From positions 1 to 38,883 of the forward strand of contig JANNCN010000175.1 of assembly GCA_031386665.1 (NCBI GenBank): a DNA stretch of 38,883 nucleotides. Direction: 5' to 3'. This stretch comes from JANYCG01 sp031386665. Its GTDB lineage: Bacteria; Pseudomonadota; Gammaproteobacteria; Burkholderiales; Burkholderiaceae_C. Under the pieces are notes generated by a model. It did no database searches. It had not been told where the DNA came from and saw only the letters and a program-made list of their open reading frames with translations. Shown here one piece after another: positions 16,437-24,063 of the stretch. The position numbers and the translations under genes were made by a program. Every line of letters starts with the position of its first letter. The first letter of the stretch is position 1.

Positions 16437-17282
16437 TTAACGGGCTGCAAGGCGAACTTTGCCGTACCAGGCTCTGGTCTTGGTGCGAGTGTTGTCCGTG
16501 TCGGTCATGATGGCAATCCCGCGCAACGCGCCAGGCGGCTCGCCAAAGGCTTTTTCGTAGTCCGCGCGAATGTTGCGCTCGTAGTCCATCCACATGTTGA
16601 GGTTTTTGGCTCCGGACTCGACCACGATTTTGCGAATGCGATCCGTGCGGGGGCTGATGATGACGCTGCCCGGCACCCGCGTGTTGCACCAGACGTACAT
16701 CAAGGTGGCGTAAGGCAAAGGTTCGCCAGAAACGGCATGAGCCAATTCAGACAGCATGGCGTTTTTGGCTGAAAACTTGCTGCGGTCGCCTTCAAATGCC
16801 AACACGATGCGCACGGGCGAATCGGCGTTGTCCCGAACCGCCAAGTCGGCCTGCGCAATCAACTCTGGTACTTTCCAGGAAAACTTGATTTGCTCCAGGT
16901 CTTCTGGCGCAATGTTCACTTGCTGGCGCAACAAACTGGCTGAAGCCAAAGCGGTGACCAACATGGCGTCGCGGCCATCGTGGCGTGTGTAGGTGTACTT
17001 AGACGCTTGTTTGCCCGGTAATTTGTAATGCTGCCAGACCGGTAAGCTTTGAGGCGGCTTTTGCTTTGCGTTTATTAAGGTGATCGGGCTTCTGGACCAT
17101 GCGCTGTCGGCCACCGCCGCTTCTGATTGAGGGGCAGAATCTGTTTGATTGTCTTGTTGATCCGCAACGGGTCGGTTCAGCGATGTGGTGCAGCCTGACA
17201 GGGCCAAAACCGATACTGACATTGACACCCAAATCACGATTTGCGCAAAAGGCTTGGCTGGTGTTTTAAGGGTGAAAAGCAT
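16437..17282 (-). CDS. DUF3047 family lipoprotein
   Basis: A 281-residue protein with an N-terminal lipoprotein signal: hydrophobic VIWVSMSVSVLALSG followed by Cys31 (lipobox LSGC). It is therefore anchored to a membrane, facing the periplasm. The body (about 75-280) matches DUF3047: IKFSWKVPELI, SPVRIVLAFEGDRSKF, LPYATLMYVW and the C-terminal GIAIMTDTDNTRTKTRAWYGKV. The family's function is unknown; the fold has been suggested to be a carbohydrate-binding-like beta sandwich, but I cannot confirm that. It lies downstream of the porin in the same direction, separated from it by a clear terminator. Confidence 0.88.
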   Translation of the reverse strand: MLFTLKTPAKPFAQIVIWVSMSVSVLALSGCTTSLNRPVADQQDNQTDSAPQSEAAVADSAWSRSPITLINAKQKPPQSLPVWQHYKLPGKQASKYTYTRHDGRDAMLVTALASASLLRQQVNIAPEDLEQIKFSWKVPELIAQADLAVRDNADSPVRIVLAFEGDRSKFSAKNAMLSELAHAVSGEPLPYATLMYVWCNTRVPGSVIISPRTDRIRKIVVESGAKNLNMWMDYERNIRADYEKAFGEPPGALRGIAIMTDTDNTRTKTRAWYGKVRLAAR

Positions 17283-17362
17283 TCAAATGTCCAACGGGTC
17301 TGTCCAACCAATGAGCAAGCTCAAAAAAAGGCGGGTTACTTTTATTTACGTTCTTACTTTTA

Positions 17363-17403
17363 GATAAAAAAAATCCACCAAACCCGAAGGTCTGGTGGAT
17401 TTA
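17363..17403 (-). terminator. Intrinsic terminator of the porin gene
   Basis: Read on the minus strand, AAATCCACCAGACC pairs with GGTTTGGTGGATTT (one mismatch) around the loop TTCG, and is followed by an uninterrupted T run. It lies 77 bases after the porin stop. The UUCG-type tetraloop makes this a very stable hairpin. Confidence 0.9.
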
Positions 17404-17479
17404 AAGGTCTTGATCGATGCTTTTGCTTATTTGCCCTGAGTCAATGTTAACTCAAGAACAAATTTGCATCAGCCGTTGA

Positions 17480-18562
17480 TTAGAACGAGTGCTTCACGCC
17501 CAGGTCGAAACCAGTGGAAGAACCACCAGCGTTGGTCGTGGAACCGTTAGCTGCCCAAGCGGTGCCGCCGGAGTTGCTGATAGCTGCCAAAGTAGCGTAC
17601 ACGGTGCTGCGCTTGCTCAGGTCGTAGTTGTAACCAACTGCGACTTGTTTGCCAACGCCATTGTTGCCGTTGTCGGTCTGCGAGAAGGCGATTTTAGCCG
17701 TGCCCGAACCAACAGGAGCGGTAGCGCCGAGCACCCAGCCGTTCACGTCGTTAGCACCAGTGTTGGCGTCTTTCATGTACGAACCCATGATGGCAACGAC
17801 GCCCAGGTTGTACGAAGCACCAATGTTAGTGGAGGTCACGTCAGTGCTGACGCTGGTCGTTGTACGGCCCCAAGCCAAACCAACGTTCAACGGACCTTGG
17901 ACATAACCCAAACGGAAGCTTGTACCGCTGCCAGCGTTGGAGCCGGCAGGTGCAGCTGCGTTAGAAGCGTTCTCACCGAAGTAAGTCTGGATCTGGCCGC
18001 TGAAACCGCCGAAGTTAGGCGAGAGATAGCCGATGGTGTTGGAAGCGCGAACGGTGGTGAAACCGCCAGCAGCGCCCGACAGAGCGATGGAAGAGCCAAC
18101 GCCGTTGGTTCCAAACGGATCATAGAACGTGTGGTTCCAGAAATGAGGCGTGTAGTCACGGCCCAAACGAACTTCACCGAAACCGCCCATCAGGGACAGG
18201 GTCGAACGGCGATTGAACGTGAAACCTTGCGTACCAGGACGAACGCCTGGGTTGGCACCGCTGATTGCGCTGAATGCGCCAACAGCTTGGTTGTTCACGC
18301 TGGTGGCTGCGCCTGTGCCGTCATCTGGGTTGAAACCAGCTTCCAAATGGAAACCAGCTTTCAGGCCGCCGCCCATGTCTTCAACACCAACCATACGGAA
18401 CTGGCTGCTGGCAATACCGTTGTTTGACAATTGAGTCTTGTTGGAAGAATCGCCATTGCCGATTGCGAGACGCAGGTCAACAGTGCCGCTAAGGTTTACG
18501 GAAGACTGTGCAAATGCGCTAATTGCTGACAATGCAGCAATTGCTACGAGAGTTTTTTTCAT
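17480..18562 (-). CDS. Gram-negative porin (Burkholderiales type)
   Basis: A 360-residue outer-membrane general porin, a 16-strand beta-barrel trimer that admits small hydrophilic solutes. The signal peptide MKKTLVAIAALSAISAFAQ is cut after about residue 18, and mature SSVNLSGTVDLRLAIG is the standard first strand of the Comamonadaceae Omp32-like family. The protein alternates glycine and aromatic residues throughout, contains SLMGGFGEVRLGRDYTP (the typical L3 approach), and ends in a C-terminal phenylalanine (DLGVKHSF), the BAM targeting signal. The ATG at 18562 has a good GGAGA ribosome binding site; upstream in-frame codons to 18637 are leader. Strong codon bias fits a highly expressed gene. 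Confidence 0.95.
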   Translation of the reverse strand: MKKTLVAIAALSAISAFAQSSVNLSGTVDLRLAIGNGDSSNKTQLSNNGIASSQFRMVGVEDMGGGLKAGFHLEAGFNPDDGTGAATSVNNQAVGAFSAISGANPGVRPGTQGFTFNRRSTLSLMGGFGEVRLGRDYTPHFWNHTFYDPFGTNGVGSSIALSGAAGGFTTVRASNTIGYLSPNFGGFSGQIQTYFGENASNAAAPAGSNAGSGTSFRLGYVQGPLNVGLAWGRTTTSVSTDVTSTNIGASYNLGVVAIMGSYMKDANTGANDVNGWVLGATAPVGSGTAKIAFSQTDNGNNGVGKQVAVGYNYDLSKRSTVYATLAAISNSGGTAWAANGSTTNAGGSSTGFDLGVKHSF

Positions 18563-18992
18563 TTCAATTTTCTCCAAGGTTAAACATAGGGCGCCGTCTG
18601 GGGGTACAGATACGAGAGTTTCGGCTCCCCGGGCCAACCTCCTATTTCAGGAAGTTAGGTCTATTGAAACAGAGGCGCGAAGGCTTGGCAAAGAAAAAGC
18701 CCTTATTTATTGGTAAACCCTTGGTTTTCGTTGTGGGGTTGCAACAAGTGGAGTCAATCACCAAACTCTGGGAGAAATGAGAGGTCTTTAGCTGGCTTTT
18801 TGACGTCTAAAGGACGCGATTGATATACTGATTTGGCGTTTTCAGCCATTTTTGGAATGGCGGTAAGTTAATCTGTTCAGCGCCTGCGACAAGCCAAAAA
18901 AGGCGCTGCTTAAGCACTGCCAACAAGGCGTCCAAGACGCAATCAATGCGTCAATTTGTTCATAATGTGAAATTTTGAGAGTTTAGAAACTC
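18563..18992. promoter_or_regulatory. Divergent porin/coq7 leader region (430 bases)
   Basis: No protein gene is supported here. The left half should hold the porin promoter and 5' leader on the minus strand; I cannot pick its -35/-10 with confidence. The right half holds a convincing sigma-70 promoter toward coq7 (18800-18829) and small inverted repeats: GCCATT...AATGGC at 18845-18861 and AGCGCC...GGCGCT at about 18880-18907. Confidence 0.55.
18800..18829 (+). promoter_or_regulatory. Sigma-70 promoter, likely for coq7
   Basis: TTGACG at 18800-18805 and TATACT at 18824-18829 are separated by 18 bases, a near-consensus sigma-70 pair. Transcription would begin near 18836 and leave an approximately 155-base leader before the coq7 ATG. 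That leader contains two hairpins. Confidence 0.6.
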
Positions 18993-19613
18993 ATGATTGA
19001 CAGGCTAGTGAATCAGGCTGATCTGGCTTTGCGAACTCTGTTTGCTAGCCCTGCTCAGCGCAAGGTTTGCCCCACATTAGCCGACCAGCCCACTGTTTTA
19101 ACGGCAGCGGAGCGCCAGCATGCCGGGGCCTTGATGCGCATCAACCACGTGGGCGAGGTCTGTGCGCAGGCGCTTTATGCTGCACAAGGTATAACAACCC
19201 GTAGCGAATCTCTCAAGGCGCATTATTTGGCAGCCGCAAAGGAAGAGGGGGACCACCTGGCCTGGACCCGCGCGCGGCTGGATGAGCTGGGCAGTCGCCC
19301 GTCGATGCTGAACCCAATCTGGTATGCAGGGGCGTTTGCCATGGGCTTGGTGGCGGGGCGTTTGGGCGACAAAGTGAGCCTGGGCTTTGTAGAGGAAACT
19401 GAGGCGCAGGTTCAGGCGCATTTGCAAAGCCATTTGGCTGAGTTGCCCGCAGGTGACCACGCATCGCGGGCCATCGTGGCACAAATGCGGGATGACGAAG
19501 CCCGCCATGGGCGCGAAGCGCACCAATTGGGCGCCATGCCCTTGCCAGAGCCCGTCAAGAACCTCATGCGGGCGGCGTCCAAGGTAATGACCACGGTCGC
19601 TTACCGCGTTTAA
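18993..19613 (+). CDS. coq7: 3-demethoxyubiquinol 3-hydroxylase Coq7
   Basis: A 206-residue di-iron monooxygenase that hydroxylates the demethoxy intermediate in ubiquinone biosynthesis, membrane-associated on the cytoplasmic side. The duplicated ferritin-like iron ligand motifs are visible: RINHVGE with Glu55, EEGDH with Glu85 and His88, EETEAQVQAHL, and DDEARHG near the C-terminus. Length is normal for the betaproteobacterial form. It follows a good sigma-70 promoter and an unusual 155-base leader, and is convergent with the OsmC-family gene. Confidence 0.95.
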   Translation: MIDRLVNQADLALRTLFASPAQRKVCPTLADQPTVLTAAERQHAGALMRINHVGEVCAQALYAAQGITTRSESLKAHYLAAAKEEGDHLAWTRARLDELGSRPSMLNPIWYAGAFAMGLVAGRLGDKVSLGFVEETEAQVQAHLQSHLAELPAGDHASRAIVAQMRDDEARHGREAHQLGAMPLPEPVKNLMRAASKVMTTVAYRV

Positions 19614-19624
19614 TTCCAGCTCCA

Positions 19625-19665
19625 AATCATCCGTGCAGGTCGTTGCACCTACGCCACGCATGATT
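19625..19665. repeat. REP-like palindromic element, short form
   Basis: The arms AATCATCCGTG and CACGCATGATT pair at 10 of 11 positions around GTTGCACCTACG. This is a shorter relative of the element at 3130-3208 (shared core AATCATCCGTGNAGGTYGTT). It lies between the convergent coq7 and OsmC-family genes, where it may end both transcripts. Confidence 0.75.
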
Positions 19666-19688
19666 GGGTAATGGAAAAGGTGAGCTTT

Positions 19689-20138
19689 TCAGCCCTCAAT
19701 CACCTCAAAACTGGTTGAAATTTCCGCTGTTTTGCCCAGCATGATGCTGGCAGAGCAGTATTTGTCGTGGCTCATTTGGATGGCGCGTTCAACTGCGACC
19801 GCTGGAATGCCTTTGCCCGTCACGGTGAAATGCATGCGAATGGCGGTGAACACCTTGGGGTCGATTTCTGCCCGGTCGGCGGTTAACTTGACGGTGCAGC
19901 CGCTCACGTCGTGGCGGCCACGCTTCAAAATTAGCACCACGTCGTAGGCGGTGCAGCCGCCCGCACCGGCTAAAAACGTCTCCATCGGGCGTGGCGCCAT
20001 GTTTTGGCCGCCGTTATCGGGTTTGGCGGCATCGGGCGCGCCGTCCATCATCAGCGTGTGGCCGCTGCCGGTTTCTGCCAAAAATCCCATGTCGGAGCGG
20101 GTGGTCAAACCACCCGTCCAGCTGACCGTGCATTCCAT
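19689..20138 (-). CDS. OsmC family protein (YhfA-like)
   Basis: A 149-residue OsmC/Ohr superfamily protein. The family's two redox cysteines are in place: Cys62 in GAGGCTAYD and Cys128 in HDKYCSASIML. In Ohr and OsmC these reduce organic peroxides; the YhfA-like subgroup is less well characterised, and its peroxidase activity is not established. The frame is open to 20216, but the ATG at 20138 gives the usual MECTVSWTGG start. It is divergent from ilvA with only 89 bases between the starts. Confidence 0.9.
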   Translation of the reverse strand: MECTVSWTGGLTTRSDMGFLAETGSGHTLMMDGAPDAAKPDNGGQNMAPRPMETFLAGAGGCTAYDVVLILKRGRHDVSGCTVKLTADRAEIDPKVFTAIRMHFTVTGKGIPAVAVERAIQMSHDKYCSASIMLGKTAEISTSFEVIEG

Positions 20139-20227
20139 GATTGTGTGCGTCCCGTGATCAAAAGTTCTATTGTCACCCACGGGTAACCACATCAGGCGTT
20201 TATGATTCCGGGCCACCCAAATTTGCC

Positions 20228-21802
20228 ATGACTACCCAACACCTAAAACCTGCCGACTACCTGAAGAAGATTTTGACTGCCCGCGTTTACGACGTGGCCA
20301 TTGAGTCTGCCTTGCAGCCCGCAGCGGCACTCAGCAAGCGTTTGCACAACACGGTTTTGCTCAAACGCGAAGACCAGCAGTCGGTGCGCACCTTCAAATT
20401 GCGCGGTGCCTACAACAAGATGGCGCATTTAACGCCAGCGCAGTTGGCCAAGGGCGTGATTTGCGCCTCGGCGGGCAACCACGCCCAGGGGGTGGCGCTG
20501 TCGGCGCAAAAGCTCAAAACCCGCGCCGTCATCGTCATGCCGTCGACCACGCCGCAGATCAAGGTGGACGCCGTGCAGGCCCTGGGCGGCGAAACGGTTT
20601 TGTTTGGCGATAGTTATTCAGACGCCTACGCGCACGCCCTGATGCTGCAAAAACAGCAGCAATTGACCTTTGTTCACCCGTTTGATGACCCAGACGTGAT
20701 CGCTGGCCAGGGCACCATTGCCATGGAAATTTTGCGCCAACACCAGGGGCGGCTGGACGCGGTGTTTGTCGCTATTGGCGGGGGCGGTTTGATATCTGGC
20801 GTGGCCAATTACATCAAGTCCGTGCGACCTGAAATCAAGGTCATTGGCGTGCAAATGACCGATTCTGACGCGATGATGCAGTCAGTTGCTGCGAAAAAAC
20901 GGGTGACGCTGCCCGATGTCGGCCTGTTTGCCGACGGCACCGCCGTCAAACTGGTGGGCGAGGAGACGTTTCGCATTGCCCGCAAGCTGGTAGACGACTA
21001 CGTGACGGTGGACACCGACGCCGTTTGCGCAGCCATCAAAGACGTATTTGTAGACACCCGCAGCATTGTGGAGCCTTCTGGCGCCATGGCCGTGGCCGCC
21101 ATCAAACAGTACGTGGACACTCACAAAATCAAAGGGGCGACCTATGCCGCCATTTTGTGCGGTGCCAACATGAATTTTGACCGCCTGCGCTTTGTGGCGG
21201 AACGAGCCGAAGTGGGTGAAGAGCGCGAGGCGCTGTTTGCCGTGACGATTCCTGAAGAGCGCGGCAGTTTCAGGCGGTTTTGCGAGCTGATTGGCGATTT
21301 GCCGTCGTTTGGGGCGGGCAAAGCCGCTGCCAAAGCCTCGCGTAACGTGACCGAATTCAATTACCGCATCAGTGACGCCAAGCGGGCTCACGTGTTTGTG
21401 GGCCTGACCACGCATGGCAAGGGCGAATCCACCAAAATTACCGCCAATTTTTGTAAACACGGCTTTGAAACCCTTGATTTAACCCACGACGAACTGGCCA
21501 AAGAGCACATTCGCCACATGGTGGGCGGCCATACGCAGTTGGCGCAAAACGAGCGGTTGATGCGTTTTGTCTTTCCCGAGCGGCCCGGCGCTTTGATGAA
21601 GTTTTTAAGCCTGATGCGACCTGGATGGAACATCAGCCTGTTCCATTACCGCAACCAGGGCGCGGATTACGGCCGCATTTTGGTCGGTTTGCAGGTGCCC
21701 GCCAGCGACACCGCTGCCTTTGCCAAATTTCTGGAAACCCTAGGCTACCCGTATGTGGAAGAAACCGACAACCCGGTGTACCGTATGTTTTTGCAGCAGT
21801 GA
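20228..21802 (+). CDS. ilvA: Threonine ammonia-lyase, biosynthetic
   Basis: A 524-residue PLP enzyme that turns threonine into 2-oxobutanoate, the first committed step to isoleucine. The PLP-binding lysine is Lys57 in SVRTFKLRGAYNKM; the PLP phosphate loop is AIGGGGLISG; SAGNHAQGVALSA is typical. The C-terminal third (about 330-524) holds two ACT-like regulatory domains (GERPGALMKFLS-type segment RFVFPERPGALMKF), which allow isoleucine feedback control, so this is the biosynthetic and not the catabolic type. The start at 20228 is preferred to 20141, which would add 29 unrelated residues and overlap the OsmC-family start region. Confidence 0.95.
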   Translation: MTTQHLKPADYLKKILTARVYDVAIESALQPAAALSKRLHNTVLLKREDQQSVRTFKLRGAYNKMAHLTPAQLAKGVICASAGNHAQGVALSAQKLKTRAVIVMPSTTPQIKVDAVQALGGETVLFGDSYSDAYAHALMLQKQQQLTFVHPFDDPDVIAGQGTIAMEILRQHQGRLDAVFVAIGGGGLISGVANYIKSVRPEIKVIGVQMTDSDAMMQSVAAKKRVTLPDVGLFADGTAVKLVGEETFRIARKLVDDYVTVDTDAVCAAIKDVFVDTRSIVEPSGAMAVAAIKQYVDTHKIKGATYAAILCGANMNFDRLRFVAERAEVGEEREALFAVTIPEERGSFRRFCELIGDLPSFGAGKAAAKASRNVTEFNYRISDAKRAHVFVGLTTHGKGESTKITANFCKHGFETLDLTHDELAKEHIRHMVGGHTQLAQNERLMRFVFPERPGALMKFLSLMRPGWNISLFHYRNQGADYGRILVGLQVPASDTAAFAKFLETLGYPYVEETDNPVYRMFLQQ

Positions 21803-21906
21803 GTGGGCGGGGCCGCTTGAATTAGCCTCAAAGTCGCGAGCGAAAGTCTGGAAGAGACTCAGCGCTGATATCGACTTGTTTTGACCAGTTTTTGAGCTGT
21901 TTTAGG

Positions 21907-21934
21907 CAAAAAAGAACCTGCAGGTTCTTTTTTT
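21907..21934. terminator. Bidirectional intrinsic terminator (ilvA / gspC-like)
   Basis: AAAAAAGAACCTG followed directly by CAGGTTCTTTTTT is a perfect palindrome centred between 21920 and 21921. It gives a GC stem with T runs on both strands, so it can end ilvA (plus) and the gspC-like gene (minus). A near-identical hairpin is at 34722-34755. Confidence 0.88.
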
Positions 21935-21947
21935 GATTTTACTGCCT

Positions 21948-22023
21948 CAAAATGCCAAAATATGGATAAAATAGGCCTCTAGCTCTCGAAAAATATAGAT
22001 AGTTTGCTATTTTTTTAATAGCA
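21948..22023 (+). repeat. AT-rich convergent-gap repeat, copy B
   Basis: Matches copies A and C through CAAAATGCCAAAAT, GGCCTCTAGCTCTCGAA and ATAGTTTGCTAT, then TTAATAGCA. It overlaps the 3' end of the gspC-like gene: its last codons (MLLKK and stop) are written in this repeat. Confidence 0.78.
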
Positions 22024-22468
22024 TCGGGAGTTCGATTGAAGCGTTAATCGGGCCGTCTGCGGTGCTGGCAAAGTCAGCCCGTCGCGCTGTCACTGACTTC
22101 AAGAACAAACCGTCGTCAATCTTGGAGCCCACGCGGTAAGGCCGCGCGGTTTTGCCATCGAGTGAAATCAAGGCCGTGCCGCTTTGCCGTGCGGTTGACA
22201 CCACGCCCACCAGCGCCATGCGGCTGGCAGCATTGACCACCGGCGCAGCCAGCACGGGCTGAAGGTTGGGTTTGCCACCGCCCAGCGCGCGGGCCAGGGC
22301 CATCGGGTCAGTGGGGGGCGCGTCGGCCACGGGCAAAGCTGCTGGCGTGCCGCCATCGGTCCGGTTGGACCACTTCAAACCCCAGTAAACCGCGCTGCCC
22401 GCCGCCACGGCAGCCAGCAACAAGGCCGCCAAACGGGGTGCCCACAGGCTTTGCTGATTCAAAATCAT
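22007..22468 (-). CDS. Short GspC-like type II secretion protein
   Basis: A 153-residue inner-membrane protein (159 if the ATG at 22486 is used). One N-terminal membrane helix (APRLAALLLAAVAAGSAVYWGL, about 10-30) is followed by a proline-rich linker and a periplasmic homology-region-like domain, seen as MALVGVVSTARQSGTALISLDGKTARPYRVGSKIDDGLFLKSV. This is the part of GspC that touches the secretin GspD. There is no PDZ or coiled-coil domain, so it is about half the length of classical GspC. It is divergent from gspG with 54 bases between starts and lies next to the rest of the gsp genes. The C-terminal codons come from a repeat. Confidence 0.75.
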   Translation of the reverse strand: MILNQQSLWAPRLAALLLAAVAAGSAVYWGLKWSNRTDGGTPAALPVADAPPTDPMALARALGGGKPNLQPVLAAPVVNAASRMALVGVVSTARQSGTALISLDGKTARPYRVGSKIDDGLFLKSVTARRADFASTADGPINASIELPMLLKK

Positions 22469-22522
22469 GCGGCGATTATGATTCAAGTCATTTTGTTTTA
22501 GTTTCGCCAGAACTTCATTGCG

Positions 22523-23032
22523 ATGGCGAAGTCAACCACCTCTATGTTCAACACCTTCCAACCTCGCCAAATCGGCCCCGTTCGACGCGCCGCCACCGGA
22601 ATTGTCAAGGCGGCCCGCCGGGGCTTTGCCCGAGGATTCACCCTGATCGAGCTGATGGTCGTGCTGGTCATCATTGGCATTTTGGCCGCTTTGATCGTGC
22701 CCAACGTGCTGGATCGCGCTGATGACGCCCGTTCAACTGCCGCCAAAACCGACATCAACAACCTGATGCAGGCCCTGAAACTGTACAAATTGGACAACCA
22801 GCGTTTTCCCACGGCCGAACAGGGTTTGCAGGCGCTGATCACCAAACCCACCAGCGGCCCAGCGCCCGTCAGCTGGAAGCCGCTGCTCGAAAAACTGCCC
22901 AACGACCCTTGGGGCCGCAGCTATTTGTACCTGAATCCGGGTGTCAAAGGCGAAATTGACGTGCTGTCCTTCGGCGCAGACGGGCAGGCGGGCGGCGAGG
23001 GGAAGAATGCGGATGTGGGCTCCTGGAACTAG
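22523..23032 (+). CDS. gspG: Type II secretion major pseudopilin GspG
   Basis: A 169-residue pseudopilin forming the body of the type II secretion pseudopilus. The prepilin peptidase site is G^FTLIEL at about 38-43, with Glu at +5, followed by the hydrophobic helix MVVLVIIGILAALIVPNVL. GspG-specific segments include DARSTAAKTDINNLMQALKLYKLDN, PTAEQGLQAL and the calcium-site region DPWGRSYLYLNPG...DVLSFGADGQAGGEGKNADVG. The leader before the cleavage site is long (about 37 residues); a start at 22544 would shorten it by seven. First gene of the plus-strand gsp operon. Confidence 0.95.
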   Translation: MAKSTTSMFNTFQPRQIGPVRRAATGIVKAARRGFARGFTLIELMVVLVIIGILAALIVPNVLDRADDARSTAAKTDINNLMQALKLYKLDNQRFPTAEQGLQALITKPTSGPAPVSWKPLLEKLPNDPWGRSYLYLNPGVKGEIDVLSFGADGQAGGEGKNADVGSWN

Positions 23033-23039
23033 AGTGTGT

Positions 23040-23200
23040 GGCCCCCACGCTTTCTCACTTCGTGTAGACGCTGCCCCCGGAGGGGGCTAATTTTCCTTGG
23101 GGCGGCCCGTCGAAAAATTGTGGCCCCCACGCTCCGCCGCTGCGCGGGTCGCTGCCCCCCGAGGGGGCTAATTTTTCTCGGGGCGGCCCGTCGAAAAATT
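23040..23200 (+). repeat. GC-rich 85-bp repeat, tandem pair between gspG and gspH
   Basis: Two head-to-tail units (about 23040-23120 and 23121-23200). Each has a GCCCCCACGCT start, a CTGCCCCC-GAGGGGG-type hairpin, a T-rich spacer and an end GGGGCGGCCCGTCGAAAAA. The pair fills the gspG-gspH gap. Confidence 0.9.
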
Positions 23201-23230
23201 GCTCTTCTCTCAGGTTCACGGGGGGTTGGC

Positions 23231-23680
23231 GTGAATTTCAATCGCTTTTCGCGGGCTCCTCATTCGGGCTTCACCTTGCTGGAGCTGTTGCTTGTCTTGG
23301 CCATCATTGCGATTGCGTCGGCGGGGGTTACTTTTGCTTTGCGCGACCCAGCGCAGACGCAGTTGGAGCGCGAAGTCGTTCGACTGGCGGCTTTGTTGGA
23401 ATCGGCGCGGTCGCGCTCCATGGCCACGGGCGTTCCGGTGGTTTGGCGCAGCACTGACACCGGGTTCGCTTTTGACGGCTTGCCTGCGGGCTCAATCCCG
23501 CAGGGCTGGCTCTCATCGGACGTGACCGTGGCGCAGCCGGGTTTGATTGTTTTGGGGCCGGAGCCGATCATTGCGCCGCAGTCGGTTCGGCTGATGTCAA
23601 AAAGTCAAAACGGGCGGTCGTTGGCCGTGGCAACGGACGGCGTCAGGCCGTTCACAGTGCAAGCGGCGGGCGCACCGTGA
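23231..23680 (+). CDS. gspH: Type II secretion minor pseudopilin GspH
   Basis: A 149-residue pseudopilin in the tip complex. Cleavage motif SG^FTLLEL at about 13-18, Glu at +5, and the helix LLLVLAIIAIASAGVTFAL. The body (VRLAALLESARSRSMATGVPVVW) is a GspH signature. The frame is open back to 23036 through the GC-rich repeat, but those residues read as translated repeat; a GTG at 23231 gives a short, basic leader (MNFNRFSRAPHS) as expected. Its stop overlaps the gspI start by four bases. Confidence 0.9.
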   Translation: MNFNRFSRAPHSGFTLLELLLVLAIIAIASAGVTFALRDPAQTQLEREVVRLAALLESARSRSMATGVPVVWRSTDTGFAFDGLPAGSIPQGWLSSDVTVAQPGLIVLGPEPIIAPQSVRLMSKSQNGRSLAVATDGVRPFTVQAAGAP

Positions 23681-24063
23681 GGCGACCCGTCGTACGCTTG
23701 GGGCGACGTCGGCGACTGGCTGGCTTCACTTTGGTTGAGGTACTGGTCGCCCTGGGTATCGTTGCGATTGCACTGGGCGCGGGGGTTCAGGCTACCTCAG
23801 CGCTCACCCGCAACGCAGAGCGCCAGTCCGACATGCTTTTGGCCCATCTGTGTGCCGAAAACGAGCTGGCCAAAGTGAGATTGTCCAAACAAATGCCCGG
23901 CGTGGGTGACACCCGCGTGCCTTGTGACCAGGCAGGCAGGGCTTTGGCCGTGGTTTTAACGGTTCGGCCCACACCCAACCCCAATTTTCGGCGGGTAGAT
24001 GCCCAAGTTGTCGACGCAGACGTGCTCATTTTGAAGCTGTCCACCGTGTTGGGGCGATTCTGA
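23677..24063 (+). CDS. gspI: Type II secretion minor pseudopilin GspI
   Basis: A 128-residue minor pseudopilin that nucleates the pseudopilus tip with GspJ and GspK. It uses a GTG start overlapping the gspH stop (GTGA). Basic leader, cleavage at AG^FTLVEV (about 16-21) with Glu at +5, then the helix LVALGIVAIALGAGVQA. GspI-type features: SMLLAHLCAENELAKVRLS-like stretch and PTPNPNFRRVDAQV. The stop shares one base with the gspJ ATG. Confidence 0.93.
   Translation: MRRPVVRLGRRRRLAGFTLVEVLVALGIVAIALGAGVQATSALTRNAERQSDMLLAHLCAENELAKVRLSKQMPGVGDTRVPCDQAGRALAVVLTVRPTPNPNFRRVDAQVVDADVLILKLSTVLGRF

Noticed and set aside
17489..18427. A 312-codon frame opposite the porin gene
   Set aside because: Low-complexity antisense translation (Ala/Val/Thr/Arg-rich) of a strongly codon-biased porin gene.
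23036..23230. Extension of gspH upstream through the tandem repeat
   Set aside because: Residues there are translated repeat (Arg/Pro/Gly-rich) and would give a 70-residue pre-leader, implausible for a pseudopilin.
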